A stretch of 64,000 nucleotides of DNA from Sodalis glossinidius str. 'morsitans' (GCF_000010085.1 NC_007712.1:1488001-1552000), one strand, 5' to 3'. Counted from the first letter of the stretch, positions 1 to 10,089 are shown. Notes: a model not told the origin generated them from the sequence alone. A program made the numbers and translations.

Positions 1-396
1 CAGGTGCAAGGCGTTAATCCGTCAGGCGCCGCCTATCGGGCAAGCGATCCGGATTTGCTCACCTGGGTACACGTTGCGGAGTCGCGCAGTTTTCTGGCGG
101 CGCATTTGCGCTTTCGCAATCCCCGACTGAGCGGCGCTGAACAGGATGACTACTACCGCCTGCCGCTGCCGGAGGGACTGATTGAGCATGAATTCGGCCA
201 TGTGTTTTTCGGCATCACTGCCAGAACGCCAGCGCCCGATCCCGCTGAAGCCATGGCCTGGCGCTGGCAGACGCTGCCGTCGGTGGCGGCACAACTGGAC
301 CGTGAACCGGCTAGTTTTACCCCCTGGTTCAGACTGACCATGGACAGGATCCCCGAGTATCACGTCGCTTTTATGCGTGCCCGACCTGTGGGCTGA
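1..396 (+). pseudogene. Chimeric remnant: MpaB-like (DUF2236) fragment fused to IPP isomerase C-terminus
   Basis: An open frame running in from the window edge and ending at TGA 394-396 joins two unrelated families. The first about 50 codons (with 'YRASDPDLLTWVH') resemble the DUF2236/MpaB-type oxygenase family. From about codon 55 ('LIEHEFGHVFFG' to 'FTPWFR') the sequence matches the C-terminal part of isopentenyl-diphosphate isomerase Idi, including the E-x-E pair that binds metal in that enzyme. Both source genes are incomplete: the Idi Nudix core is absent. The frame is open only because the deletion joined them in register. I infer a deletion scar between adjacent genes and no product with either activity. 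The true left end lies outside the window. Confidence 0.6.
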
Positions 397-691
397 TTGT
401 TGTGCGCTGCCTCGGCGTCTTGGCACCGCTTTGTGTCGCGCCCGCCCGGGCCTGTGGCATGTCACAACCAGGCAAAATCCTGAAACTGTTTCATGCCACG
501 ACTATGCAGACCTGTGGCATGTTATGTCTCCGGCGCAGCCTTGCCGCCGCTGCGAGGAGGTAATTTCGCGCCTAACGTGCGGTAAAAGAGCGCATTTTCC
601 CAATTACCCCGCGTTTTTGGTCTATTATTGCAAAACCGCCTACCGGCGACGTCCGGTCGGTGCCGATTATCGTCACTTCCAAAAGGATACA
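397..691. other. Intergenic, no gene seen
   Basis: About 295 bases between the Idi remnant and the osmF remnant. Open frames here carry no recognisable protein. A 12-base motif, CCTGTGGCATGT, occurs twice about 60 bases apart (near 451 and 511). The end holds a plausible ribosome site (AAAAGGA) for the osmF start. Confidence 0.4.
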
Positions 692-1323
692 ATGTCTATG
701 GCAACCATGGTTAATTATGGCCGCGTTCTCCTGCTCGCCGCCATGATGCTCGGTATCACGCCCGCGGCGCTGGCTGCGGATACGGCGGTGCGCGTGGGGT
801 CGAAAATTGATACGGAAGGATCGCTACTGGGCAATATTATTTTACAATTTATTGAATCCTAATAGGTTAAAACGATTAACAAATTGCAATTGGGCGCGAC
901 CCAAGTGTTACGCGGGGCGATTACCGCCGGCGATGGGCTTTAGCGCCGAGCCGGCAATCATCGCGCTGGTTCTCTACGGGCTGCTGCCTATCGTACAGGC
1001 GACGATAACCGGTCTCGGGACGGTGACGGCGTCCTTGCATGAGATTGCTACCGGGGCCGGCATTAGCCGCGGGCAAATTTTGCGGCGGGTGGAACTGCCG
1101 CTGGCGGCGCCGGTTATCATCAGAGGCATTCGGACATCGGTCATCATCAACATCGGCACCGCCGCAATAGCCTCAACCGTAGGTGTAAAAAGCCTGGGCT
1201 CGCCGATTATCATCGGACTGAGCGGCTTCAACACCGCCTAGTGCTACAAGGCGCGCTACTGGTCGCGTTGCTGGCGATTATCAGCGATATGCTGTTTGAA
1301 CGCTGGCTACGGGCGCGCTGGAT
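692..1323 (+). pseudogene. osmF/yehW: osmF (yehZ) start fused to yehW end; osmoprotectant ABC transporter remnant
   Basis: ATG at 692 opens a signal peptide followed by 'VRVGSKIDTEGSLLGNIIL', the N-terminus of the periplasmic binding protein OsmF. Two adjacent stops (TAA TAG, 860-865) interrupt it. The same frame continues with 'NKLQLGATQVLRGAITAG', still OsmF, up to about 935. It then switches directly into the C-terminal half of the permease YehW ('RTSVIINIGTA', 'IIIGLSGFNTA'). A further single-base loss near 1240 shifts the last part ('LQGALLVALLAI'). In E. coli the order is osmF-yehY-yehX-yehW, so one deletion removed yehY, yehX and most of both end genes. The transporter is certainly non-functional. 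Confidence 0.85.
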
Positions 1324-1324
1324 G

Positions 1325-1429
1325 TTAGCTATGGACGATGATGATATAGCCCGCGAGCATGACGCCGCCGATGGCGCCGAGCGAGAGCAGGGAAATCACG
1401 CCGAAAACGGCGGTTTTGATAAGCTTCAT
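1325..1429 (-). CDS. yohO: YohO-like small membrane protein, 34 aa
   Basis: The reading frame on the minus strand starts at ATG 1429, seven bases after an AAGGA ribosome site, and encodes one transmembrane helix. It matches E. coli YohO closely around 'GAIGGVMLAGY'. YohO is a small inner-membrane protein of unknown function that lies next to yehW in E. coli, and here it lies tail to tail with the yehW remnant, which supports the call. Its length equals that of the family (about 35 aa), so it appears intact beside a ruined operon. A longer frame starting at 1561 exists but has no better start signal. Confidence 0.75.
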   Translation of the reverse strand: MKLIKTAVFGVISLLSLGAIGGVMLAGYIIIVHS

Positions 1430-1583
1430 GGGCATCCTTATATGCAGGGCATCAGACATTATAAATATTCGCCGCGGCGATACAAGGTTGACGCTACGAC
1501 GCCATCGCAGCCAGGGCTGAATCATGAGGGCGGGGACGTCACTTTCCTCAGTCGAAAGCAAAGGAGCGGGCGCTTGCCGTTAA

Positions 1584-1814
1584 CAGGGAGCGACGGGTGG
1601 CGCCCTCGCCGCGCTACTGCGGTTTTTAGAACAGCAGGCTTGCGCAGGTAGCTACTGGCAAGTATGGCTGTCTACCCGCTGTGTCAACCGGCGGGCGGTG
1701 GCTTTTTATCGCCGCCACGGCTATCTGCCGGTGGCGCCTTACCGGCATTATCGTGACCGGCCGGAATCCCTTTGTTTGGGAAAAGCCCTGCAGTTTTATA
1801 CAGCACAAGGCTGA
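1584..1814 (+). pseudogene. GNAT acetyltransferase C-terminal remnant
   Basis: A frame of about 76 codons ending at TGA 1812-1814 reads 'WQVWLSTRCVNRRAVAFYRR' and then 'HGYLPVAPYRHYRDRPES', the typical C-terminal pattern of GNAT N-acetyltransferases (A-x-x-F/L-Y-x-x-x-G-Y then a Y-x-x-R-P-E-S-x-C segment). There is no start codon and the N-terminal acetyl-CoA binding half is missing. The fragment lies directly upstream of dinG in another frame, so the long open frame into dinG from 1681 is not the real dinG start. Confidence 0.6.
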
Positions 1815-1869
1815 CGCCGGCGCGCGACTGTGGGACAATAATGTATTTTCCAGCTATAAGACCCGAACG

Positions 1870-4023
1870 ATGACGCTCTCGGTAGCAATCAAGGCGCAAA
1901 TTCACGACTGGTATAAGGCGCTACAGCAGCACATCCCCGATTTTATCCCCCGCGAGCCGCAGCGGCAGATGATAGCGGCAGTCGCCCGCGCGCTGGCGGG
2001 GGATATTGAACGCCATCTGGTGATCGAAGCGCCCACCGGCGTTGGCAAAACGCTGTCCTATCTGATCCCGGGCATTGCCATCGGCCGCGCCGAACAAAAA
2101 ACGCTGGTGGTGAGCACTGCCAACGTCGCCCTACAGGATCAGATTTTCAGTAAAGATCTGCCGCTGCTGAAAAAGCTCATCCCGGATTTGACCTTTATCG
2201 GGGCGTTCGGTCGCCGGCGCTATGTCTGCCCGCGCAATCTGGCGGCGCTGGCGGCTGAAGGGGGCGGCCAGAGCGATCTGATGCTGTTTCTTGATGATGC
2301 ACTGGTCCCCGCCAGCGGCGCCGATCACCCGCAATGCGTGGCGCTGCAAAAATCGCTGAGCGATTTCAGCTGGGACGGCCTGCGCGATCACTACCCTCAC
2401 GCCGTAAGCGATGCGCTGTGGGCCAGGCTCAGCACCGACAAAGCGAACTGTCTCGGACGTAATTGCCATTATTTCCGCGACTGTCCGTTTTATCTGGCGC
2501 GCAAGGAAATCGAAAACGCCGACGTGGTGGTGGCTAATCACGCCCTGGTGATGGCGGCGCTGGAAAACGAATCGGTACTCCCTGAGGCGAAAAACATGCT
2601 GCTGGTGCTTGACGAAGGGCACCATCTGCCGGACGTCGCCCGGGACGCGCTGGAGATGGACGGCGAGATTTCTAGCCATTTCGTCGCCCACCAGCTGGAG
2701 CAGTTCCGGCGGCAGACGGCGCTTATCCTGACCCAGTTCCGGCCCGCGCGGCCGCCGCAGCTCAGCCAGGAGGCACGACTCCAGGCGCACTGCGATGAGT
2801 TACTGGCGCTTATCGGTCAGTTCGAGCAACAGGCCGACGCCTTCTTGCCCCACGACAGCGTTGAAGGGGAGCACCGGTTTGCGCTGGGCGTCCTGCCGGC
2901 GCCGATGAGCGAGGCGGCGGCGCGGCTCCATACGCTGACGGATAAGCTGCGGATGCTGGCGGAGTTTTTGCTGGCGGACCTGGGCGAAAAAACCGGCAAG
3001 CACGACATCGTGCGCCTGCGTCAGACGCTACTGCACACCAGCCGCATTCAGGGCTTTTGGGACGCCACCAGCCGGCTGTGGCGACTGGCCGCGCTGGAGA
3101 AAGCTTCCAACGCGCCGATATCCAAATGGATAACCCGCAAGCGGGGAGACAATGGCGTCCAGCTGTTCATGCACTGCGTCGGCATCCGCGTCAGCGATCA
3201 GCTGGAAAAGCTGCTGTGGTCGCGGATCCCCCACGTAGTCATCACCTCGGCCACGCTGCGATCGCTTGCGAGCTTCGCGCGAATTCAGGAACTGTCCGGC
3301 CTGCATGAGCGCAACGGCGATCGCTTCGTCACGCTGGCGTCACCTTTCAATCACCGTCACCAGGGCCTCCTGGTTATCCCCCAAATGCCGATGGAGCCGA
3401 TCATGGCGCAGGAGGCGGCCCACATTGTCTGGATGTCGCGCTATTTTCGCGCCGAATGGGCGAAAGGGACGCACCTGGGAATGCTGGTGCTGTTTGCCAG
3501 CCACCGCGCGCTGCGGCTGTTTTTGGATAAGGTCACTGAGCTGCGCCCGCAATTGCTGGTGCAGGGGGATAAACCTCGTTACCGCCTGGTAGAAGAACAC
3601 CGCCGTCGCGTGGATCGCGGCCAGACCAGTGCGCTGCTGGGGCTGCAATCCTTTGCCGAAGGACTGGACCTGAAAGGGGAGTGGCTTACCCAAGTGCATA
3701 TCCACAAAGTTGCTTTTCCGCCGGTGGACAGCCCGGTCATTTTGACCGAAGGCGAGTGGTTGAAAACGCAGCGGCGCCATCCGTTTGAGGTACAAAGTTT
3801 GCCCAGTGCGTCTTTCAATCTGATTCAGCAAGTCGGGCGGCTTATCCGCAGCCATGAATGTCATGGCGAGGTGATCATTTACGACCGGCGGTTGTTGACC
3901 AAATCCTATGGCGCCCGCCTGCTGGCGGCGCTGCCGGTGTTTCCCATTGCCCAACCGGCGTTGGCGGCCGAGGTCGCGGCGACGCCCCCGTCGACCGGAC
4001 CGGGCGACAAAAAAAGACCCTGA
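1870..4023 (+). CDS. dinG: ATP-dependent DNA helicase DinG
   Basis: This 717-aa protein matches E. coli DinG (716 aa) along its length. DinG is an XPD-like superfamily 2 helicase with an iron-sulfur cluster that unwinds R-loops, D-loops and forks and is part of the SOS response. Visible features are Walker A 'APTGVGKT' near residue 55, the cluster cysteines in 'YVCPRN' and 'CLGRNCHYFRDC', the DEAH-type box 'LDEGHH' and the C-terminal 'QQVGRLIRS'. I chose ATG 1870 because the homologous start ('MTLSVAIKAQI') is there; the frame is open further upstream only through an acetyltransferase remnant. Downstream comes broken ybiB, as in E. coli, but separated by a PaiB-like fragment. It appears intact. 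Confidence 0.93.
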   Translation: MTLSVAIKAQIHDWYKALQQHIPDFIPREPQRQMIAAVARALAGDIERHLVIEAPTGVGKTLSYLIPGIAIGRAEQKTLVVSTANVALQDQIFSKDLPLLKKLIPDLTFIGAFGRRRYVCPRNLAALAAEGGGQSDLMLFLDDALVPASGADHPQCVALQKSLSDFSWDGLRDHYPHAVSDALWARLSTDKANCLGRNCHYFRDCPFYLARKEIENADVVVANHALVMAALENESVLPEAKNMLLVLDEGHHLPDVARDALEMDGEISSHFVAHQLEQFRRQTALILTQFRPARPPQLSQEARLQAHCDELLALIGQFEQQADAFLPHDSVEGEHRFALGVLPAPMSEAAARLHTLTDKLRMLAEFLLADLGEKTGKHDIVRLRQTLLHTSRIQGFWDATSRLWRLAALEKASNAPISKWITRKRGDNGVQLFMHCVGIRVSDQLEKLLWSRIPHVVITSATLRSLASFARIQELSGLHERNGDRFVTLASPFNHRHQGLLVIPQMPMEPIMAQEAAHIVWMSRYFRAEWAKGTHLGMLVLFASHRALRLFLDKVTELRPQLLVQGDKPRYRLVEEHRRRVDRGQTSALLGLQSFAEGLDLKGEWLTQVHIHKVAFPPVDSPVILTEGEWLKTQRRHPFEVQSLPSASFNLIQQVGRLIRSHECHGEVIIYDRRLLTKSYGARLLAALPVFPIAQPALAAEVAATPPSTGPGDKKRP

Positions 4024-4481
4024 GGCGCGCGCCAATCCCCATGGCCCGCAACGGTTCCTGTCTGGCGATTTTTCAGGGAGAGACCGGCTACATTTCCCCC
4101 GGCTGGTATGCAACCAAGGCGGAGCATGGCAAGGTGGTGCCGACCTGGAATTACCAGGCGGTACATTGCCACGGACAGGCGCAGGTGATAACGGACCCGA
4201 CATGGCTGATGGCGCTGTTGTAGGTGCTGACAGGCGTCCAAGAAGCGCAGCGGCAAATGCCCTGGCAGGTCAAGGATGAGCCGCCGGGCTTTATCGACAC
4301 CTTGATAGGCGCTATTGTGGGGATCGAAATTCATGTAACGCTTACCGAGGCCAAGTGGAAATTGAGCCAGAATCGCAGTCGGGCGGATCGCGACGGCGCT
4401 ATAGAGGGGCTGACGGCCGACGGCAATGTGCCGCTGGCCCGGGAGAAGGGCGCGGCTGACCTGCCGATCCCTTGCAGGTAA
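4024..4481 (+). pseudogene. PaiB-like FMN-binding regulator remnant
   Basis: The sequence 'GYISPGWYATKAEHGKVVPT' followed by 'WNYQAVHCHG' is characteristic of the PaiB / FMN-binding negative transcriptional regulator family (split beta-barrel). About 70 N-terminal residues are missing. A frameshift near 4050 separates 'ARANP' from 'GSCLAIFQGE'. An in-frame TAG at 4221-4223 cuts the rest, after which the same frame continues with 'FIDTLIGAIVGIEI' and 'KWKLSQNRSRADRDG' to TAA 4481. It sits between dinG and ybiB, which are adjacent in E. coli. Confidence 0.7.
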
Positions 4482-4490
4482 AGGTGGTAA

Positions 4491-5374
4491 ATGGATTACA
4501 GCAGCATTATTAAAGAGATCGGATGCGGCAAACATCACGCCCGTGATTTGGACCGCCAGACGGCCTATGCGCTCTACCGCACCATCCTGGCCGGCGAAAT
4601 GCCTGAGATGGAACTGGGGGTGCTGCTCATCGCGATGCGCATCAAAGCAGAAGCGCCAGAGGAGTTGCTCGGCTTTTACCAGGCGATGCAGGAGCAGGTG
4701 ATGGCCCTGCAGCCGCCGGCGTCACGGCCGCTGCCCATTGTCATTCCCAGCTACAATGGCGTACGCAAGCAGGCTAATCTGATGCCGCTGCTGGTGCTCG
4801 TCCGTCTCGGGTTTCCGGTCGTGGTGCTCGGCGTGACCGACGATCCCGGCCGCGTGACCAGCGGCAATATCTTTCGCGAACTGGGCATTAACGCGTCAAG
4901 TCGCGCGATGAGGCGCAGGCCGCGCTGGACCGCCAATCTGACGTGGTGTGGATCCCCGTGACGGTGCTTTCGCCGCCGCTGGACCGTCAGTTGTCATTGC
5001 GCTGGCGGCTGGGGGTGCGCAGTGCCCACACGCTGGCCAAGCTGGTGACGCCGTTTTTATCGCATCCCCATTGGCGGCTTTGCAGCGTTTCCCACTCGGA
5101 ATACATACCGCGCGTCGCGGGATTTTTTAGCGCCATCAACGCCACTGCCCTGTTGATGAGCGGCACCGAAGGCGAAAGCTATGCCAACCCCGAGTGTCTG
5201 GCGCGTATCTATCATGTTCACGGCGGTGAGCCGCAGCTGTTATTGGATCCGGCAGTCAACGCGCTACCGCCGCTGGAAAGCCTGCCAGACAACCGCGAGG
5301 CCGCCGTCACCGCCCGTTGGACTAAAAACTGTCTCGACGGCCGCTGGCGATCCGTCTGCAACTTTCGCCGCTAA
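4491..5374 (+). pseudogene. ybiB: ybiB (trpD2), glycosyltransferase-fold nucleic acid-binding protein, frameshifted
   Basis: ATG 4491 opens a protein matching E. coli YbiB/TrpD2, a member of the anthranilate phosphoribosyltransferase-like family that binds nucleic acid and is co-regulated with dinG by LexA. After 'VTDDPGRVTSGNIFRELGI' the frame changes at about 4905; the remainder ('RSAHTLAKLVTPFL', 'SHSEYIPRV', 'GTEGESYANP') follows in another frame to TAA 5374. Total length (about 294 codons) is slightly short of the E. coli protein (320). One frameshift seems to be the main lesion. Confidence 0.85.
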
Positions 5375-5389
5375 CCGGAAGCACAAGTC

Positions 5390-7245
5390 ATGCAACATGC
5401 TATCGACTATTTTAACCGCCTGAATCAGGATTACCTGGCGGTACATCAGGCCAAAGAAGACCTGTTCTGGCAACACTACATGGGCACGGGCGGTGAGGAG
5501 GTGTCAGCGCGTTTCTCCGCGGATGAAACCGCTTACAAACGCTTTATCGCCGAGCCGACGCGCCCCGCGGAGCTGCGTCACCTTATCAGCCAGGTAACGG
5601 TAAAGCCACCTTCCTCCGAGCGTGACACCTTGCTGCACGGCTGGGCACGCTTTTTTGACTGCAATGTGATTGAAGATCCGGCGGCGCAGGCGCTGATGGA
5701 TGAGATCATCGCCGTGGAAAACGATTTGTATGAGCGACGCAAAGCCTACGCTACAACATCAGCTGACCGAGCAGGACGAGCCCGTCGCCGCGAGCTTGGG
5801 GGAATTGTTGACCAATCAGGCCAATAACAGCAGCGAACGCTGCCGACAGAGCTCGCAGCAGGCGCTGCGGGCGTTGGAGCAATGGCTGCTGCACAACGGG
5901 TTTCCCCAACTGGTCAGTCTGCGTAACCGTTTCGCCCGGCAGATGGGCTATCGCAACTTTTTCGATTATAAGGTAAACAAAACCGAGCAGATGACGCCGG
6001 AACAGCTGTTCGCCATCCTTGGCAGCTTCGAGCGGCAGACCCGCAACGGCATGCAGAACAGCCTGCGGCAGTTGGCGAGCGAGAAGGATGAAACAGCGCT
6101 GGCGCCGTGGAACATCCGCTTTGCGACAGACAGCGACGTGACCCGACAACTGGATCCCTACCTGCCGTTTGCCGACTTGCTGCGCCGCTGGGTGGACAGT
6201 TTCAAACGGCTGCATATCGGCTTTAACGGTGCGCGCATGCAGTTGGATCTGCTGGTGCGGCAGGGGAAATATGAGAACGGTTTTATGCACGGCCCGGTGC
6301 CGCCGTTTCTGGCGCATGGCACCTGGGTGCCGGCGCGTATCAACTTCACCAGTCTGGCGCGTCCCGACCAGCTCGGTAGCGGCATCAGCGGCATCGCTAC
6401 CTTATTTCATGAGGGGGGGGCATGCGGCGCATTTCGCCAATATCCGCCAGAACGCACCCTGTTTCTCACAGGAATTTCCGCCGACCTTTATGGCCTATGC
6501 GGAAACCCAGTCGATGTTTTGCGACAGTTTGCTTGACGATGCAGACTGGCTAAAACGTTACGCCGTAAACAGTCACAGCGAGGCGGTGCCGGATGCGCTC
6601 ATCCGCGCCGCTATCGCCGCTCGCAAGCCGATGCGCGCCTTTAACGAGCTCCATATCCTGCTGGTACCCTACTTTGAGTGGTCGCTGTATCAATGGGACG
6701 ATGCTCAATTGACGCCCGAGGCCATTACGCGTTTGTCGCGGGAAAATGAGCAGCGGATCCTGGGCATCGACGGCAGTCCGCGGCCCACTCTAGCCATTCC
6801 CCATCTATTGTCGCAGGATTCCGCCTGTTCCTATCAGGGTTATCTGCTGGCGCTGATGGCGGTAGAGCAGACCCGTCATTTCTTCCTCCAGCGCGATGGT
6901 TATCTGACTGATAACCCGGCGATCGGACCCAGTTTGGCGCAGCATTACTGGCAACCCGGCAATAGCGTCAGCCATGATGCTACGCTTGTCAGTCTGACCG
7001 GTGAGGGTTTCAATCCGGCCTATCTGGCCGCCGCCTGCAGTCAGACCGTCGAGCAAGCATGGCGCCAGGCCCAGGACTGTATGACGCAGGCGCGCGCGCG
7101 TCCACAGCCGCCGGCGGATTTCCCCTGGCAGGCCGACATTTACGTCGTGGATGGTGATGCGATTTTGGCAAGCAATGCGCAGGGGGATGAAGCGATGTGC
7201 CGGCAGTTCGCTCAGGCGATACAGCAGCGCTACGGCCAAGCCTAG
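5390..7245 (+). pseudogene. M3-family metallopeptidase, two frameshifts, one in the zinc-site codons
   Basis: Three consecutive frames together give a full-length (about 617 codons) M3-type oligopeptidase. Segment one starts at ATG 5390. A frameshift near 5735-5750 leads to segment two ('QMGYRNFFDYKVNKTE', 'GIATLFHEGG'). The third begins at the zinc-binding HExxH motif, where a run of eight G (6413-6420) has one base too many to read HEGGHAAHF, and continues to TAG 7245. Family members cleave short peptides in the cytoplasm with a zinc ion held by HExxH and a downstream Glu. Apart from the two shifts the sequence is well preserved, so inactivation looks recent. The G-run shift could be a sequencing error or a variable tract. 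Confidence 0.8.
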
Positions 7246-7254
7246 AGCCCGGCG

Positions 7255-7465
7255 TTATGCGCCGTGCTGTTGGTGATATTCCGGGCTGTAGTCTTTGATG
7301 GCTTGATTATTGTCGGCGGAAAAGCGCTGGGTCGGCAATGTTCTGCGCCATGCAGGTGCTATCGTTGCGCTGATCGCGCGGCATATCCATGAGACGGGAG
7401 GCGATGGCGGCCTGACTGAGGGCCATGGCGGTAATGACGATAAAAGCATTAAAAGAGAGTTTCAT
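7255..7465 (-). pseudogene. Small secreted protein gene, frameshifted, family unknown
   Basis: On the minus strand ATG 7465 opens a short protein with a signal-peptide-like start ('MKLSFNAFIVITAMALSQA') followed by 'SRLMDMPRDQRNDSTCMAQN'. The frame stops after about 52 codons. A one-base shift near 7320 would continue it with 'SADNNQAIKDYSPEYH' to TAA 7255, giving about 70 aa with the charged, soluble character of small periplasmic proteins. I do not recognise the family. It is divergent from nothing obvious and stands alone between the peptidase and the flavin reductase remnants. Confidence 0.45.
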
Positions 7466-7617
7466 ACTAATCATGCTATAAACTATATCATAATGGTAGC
7501 GTATGATACGCCGGCTGATAGGATTTTTCTCCAGTAATATTTGAAGAACTCTATCATTATTTTTGATGGAGTTTTCACGCTATCGCTGCCCTCGCTGCGG
7601 CGTTTAGGATCATCGTG

Positions 7618-8259
7618 TTAACAGGAGGAGCGATCGTCAGGCCGCACCATATCGAAACGCTGCTGTGCCGAGATGGCAAAGTAGGTGCTGGGACCGCCGC
7701 CGCGCAGCACCGGTTCCGCAGCGGCGGTCTGATACAGTCCATCGCCATCCAGCAGCCGGCGATCGATATGGACCGCCACGACTTCGCCCAATACCAGCCA
7801 GCTTCCGGTTTCCCGCCCGCCGGCGTCCACCAATGCAATACACTGGCTGAGACGACATTCAAAATTGACCGGGCTTTCGGCGACGCGATGCGCCTGAACC
7901 CGTTCTCCCTTAACCGGCGTCAGGCCGGCAACGGCAAATTCGTCTTCTCTCCGCGGGGAGCGAGGCGGAGGTTTCATTCATCGCGGCGGCCAGCGGGCGT
8001 GTCACTAGATTCCAGACAAATTCGCCAGTGGCCGTGATATTGGCGACGCTATCTTTCCACCCGGCGCTGGAAAAGCCGATGATCGGCGGATGATAGTTAA
8101 AACAATTGAAAAAGCTGTAGGTGCCAGATTACGCTGGCCCTCGGCGTTCACCGACGCAATCCAGCCGATGGGACGCGGGCCGATAATGGCGTTTAGAGGG
8201 TAATGTGGCAAACCGTGGCCTAGCGCCGGTTCGTAAAAGTAGTGCGAACGTGAGTTCAT
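7618..8259 (-). pseudogene. Flavin reductase-like (FMN split-barrel) protein, two frameshifts
   Basis: From ATG 8259 the minus strand reads 'HYPLNAIIGPRPIGWIASVN', the start of the flavin reductase / FMN-binding split-barrel family. Near 8130 a shift is needed to continue with 'SFFNCFNYHPPIIGFSSAGW', and near 7950 another to reach 'DEFAVAGLTPVKGERV' and 'SPVNFECRLSQCIALV', ending at TAA 7618. Family members bind FMN and reduce flavins or act as oxidoreductases. All three blocks are well conserved and in the right order, so this was a normal gene of about 213 codons. Confidence 0.75.
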
Positions 8260-8526
8260 TGCGGCGTCCTCCTGCCCATGGCTTACCCGGCTTGCTGGCC
8301 TGACCGTGTCAAGGCGAGCTGCCGGGGGGGAAGCTTCCAGTATAGGCATATCACGGCTAGGGTATCTAACCGTTTTGCCCGGACAGGCGCGTTTTACCGT
8401 CTCCACACCACCTTAGCGCAGCTGGCTATCCTTTGTTGAGGGTGGCATCGATTTGATCCTGCGGCGCCATCCGGCGCCCAGCCGCTTGCCATGGTGACAC
8501 CTCCGGATTCAGGACAAACAAAGTTG

Positions 8527-8555
8527 AAAAGGCCGACGAGCAAGCCGTCAGCCTT
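8527..8555 (-). terminator. Rho-independent terminator of dps
   Basis: Read on the minus strand, a ten-base stem (AAGGCTGACG paired with CGTCGGCCTT, one G-T pair) is followed by T residues, 43 bases past the dps stop. A second perfect eight-base stem (CTCAGTGC / GCACTGAG) lies between it and the gene. Confidence 0.7.
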
Positions 8556-8597
8556 TGCGGGGTGCTCAGTGCCGAACTTTGCCAGCACTGAGGGAGT

Positions 8598-9101
8598 TTA
8601 TTCAATGTTAGATTCGATAAACCACAGGAATTTATCCAGGTCGCGCGAAGCCGCCGTAAAGATATCGGCCGTATCGTCATCTTCCACTTCGGTAATCGCT
8701 TTACGCACATCGTTGGCGACAATACCATAGCGATCGGCCAGCGCTTTCAGATGGTCCTGCACGGTATGAATGTTGGTCGGGTAGCTTTTCAACGGTGTTT
8801 TGTCATTGGTGACCTGTACGGTCCCCAAGGCGACTCCGCCTAATTGCACGACACGTTCGGCAATCGTATCCTGATGTTCCAGAATAGCGGTGCGGAAACC
8901 GTCCAGCATTTCATGCACGCCGATAAAATTGTTCCCGCGCATATTCCAATGCGCCTGTTTGGTGATAAGCGCCAAATCCACCAGCTCAATGACAATACGA
9001 TTAAGCGTGACGATAGTGGTAGTCTTTACCTCTTCATCCACATCATTGCGCGTAAAAATGAGTTCAGAAGATTTCGTTTTAACCAGTTTAGCGGTACTCA
9101 T
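8598..9101 (-). CDS. dps: DNA-binding ferritin-like protein Dps
   Basis: The 167-aa product matches E. coli Dps (167 aa) over its whole length. Dps forms a dodecamer that oxidises and stores iron with hydrogen peroxide and coats DNA in stationary phase. The ferroxidase region 'LITKQAHWNMRGNNFIGVHE' is preserved, as are 'AVQLGG'-type helix residues and the C-terminal 'SRDLDKFLWFIESNIE'. The N-terminal tail keeps lysines (K5, K8, K10) used for DNA contact. The start ATG 9101 is the homologous one. The gene is monocistronic with its own terminator, and it looks functional, in contrast to ompX and ybiT next to it. Confidence 0.95.
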   Translation of the reverse strand: MSTAKLVKTKSSELIFTRNDVDEEVKTTTIVTLNRIVIELVDLALITKQAHWNMRGNNFIGVHEMLDGFRTAILEHQDTIAERVVQLGGVALGTVQVTNDKTPLKSYPTNIHTVQDHLKALADRYGIVANDVRKAITEVEDDDTADIFTAASRDLDKFLWFIESNIE

Positions 9102-10089
9102 AATGACTCATCCTCTTAATAGTTCTTAACGGTTCGTTTTTAATTTCGTTCAGATGATAAGTATAGCAGCGTTTTAAAATCTTGCTCCCTATCAAAGCTA
9201 TCGCTGTTTTATTGTATAAAGGGATTTGGCCAGGTCGCCAGGGTCATTGCGCCGCGCCGGAGGCGGTCCACGTTAAGCCCCTAGCGGGGTAGGCGGGAGG
9301 GTAAAACCGTAGGCTTTACGACGCTTATGCCAGTGGCGCCGGGTTGACAGCATCAGCCCGCGTGACTGACTGGCCCTGTAAATCCTCGCCAACGCGGGTA
9401 GGTCCCAAAGAGCGGGGCCTTGTGAAGTAGGGGGGCTTGTGAGGGAAGGCGCTTGGTTGTGCGAATCTCCCCGACAGATTCAGCCGCATTCTCGACTGGG
9501 CGGGGTTTAACTGCACCTTCTCGCTATATGGCCAGGAACTTTAGCCCCCGCTAAACAAAATAAAGCCTCTCCTTATGCACGCTATTTAAGGAAAAGTCTT
9601 CACGGCGCTGTAGCGGCAAAATTTAATCTTATGGAAATATTTACCAACACAATTTAAACTAACAGCTTAATTGAAAATAATTATTGTTTCTTTATGGAAC
9701 ATTTTTAATCTTCAGGATTAATATGTAGGCCAAGGAATTAGAAAAAAGATTAAAATAAGCCAGGCGGCGCTGAAGAGTAAAATAGTTATTAAACAAGCGA
9801 TGTTGAGTGCTGTCTCGCCTGTAAAGGAATGCGAAAAAAATAGGCAAACCGGCGGGTAAAGGTCTATTTTTTAAACGGTCGATTCGGAATGTTCTGGATA
9901 TCTTGTAAGGATAAGTAAATATTTCTTGGCTGTAGCTCAATAAAAAATAAGAAAAATGAATAGGATAGAAGTGTTTTAAAACTTATGTTACACGATAACT
10001 TTACTTGAACAACAATTATTAAGCAGAGTTTCATGCTAGGTTTTGATATATTTTCATGGTTAGGACGTACATTCACATTTGAGGTGGTT
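9102..10089. other. Long intergenic region between dps and ompX
   Basis: About 990 bases without a supportable gene. It holds the dps promoter side (AT-rich 9120-9220), a GC-rich block at about 9235-9540 that resembles no protein I know, and an AT-rich tract to 10089 leading to ompX (ribosome site GAGGTGG at 10081-10087). In E. coli rhtA lies between dps and ompX; I cannot recognise it here, so it seems deleted or decayed beyond recognition. Confidence 0.5.

Noticed and set aside
1681..1869. N-terminal extension of DinG
   Set aside because: The upstream codons are a different frame of an acetyltransferase remnant; DinG aligns from 1870.
3340..4203. Long minus-strand ORF opposite dinG
   Set aside because: Shadow of a GC-rich coding gene; dinG on the plus strand is fully conserved.
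9235..9540. GC-rich block between dps and ompX as a structured RNA or rhtA remnant
   Set aside because: No recognisable RNA family or RhtA peptide in any frame; left as unexplained.
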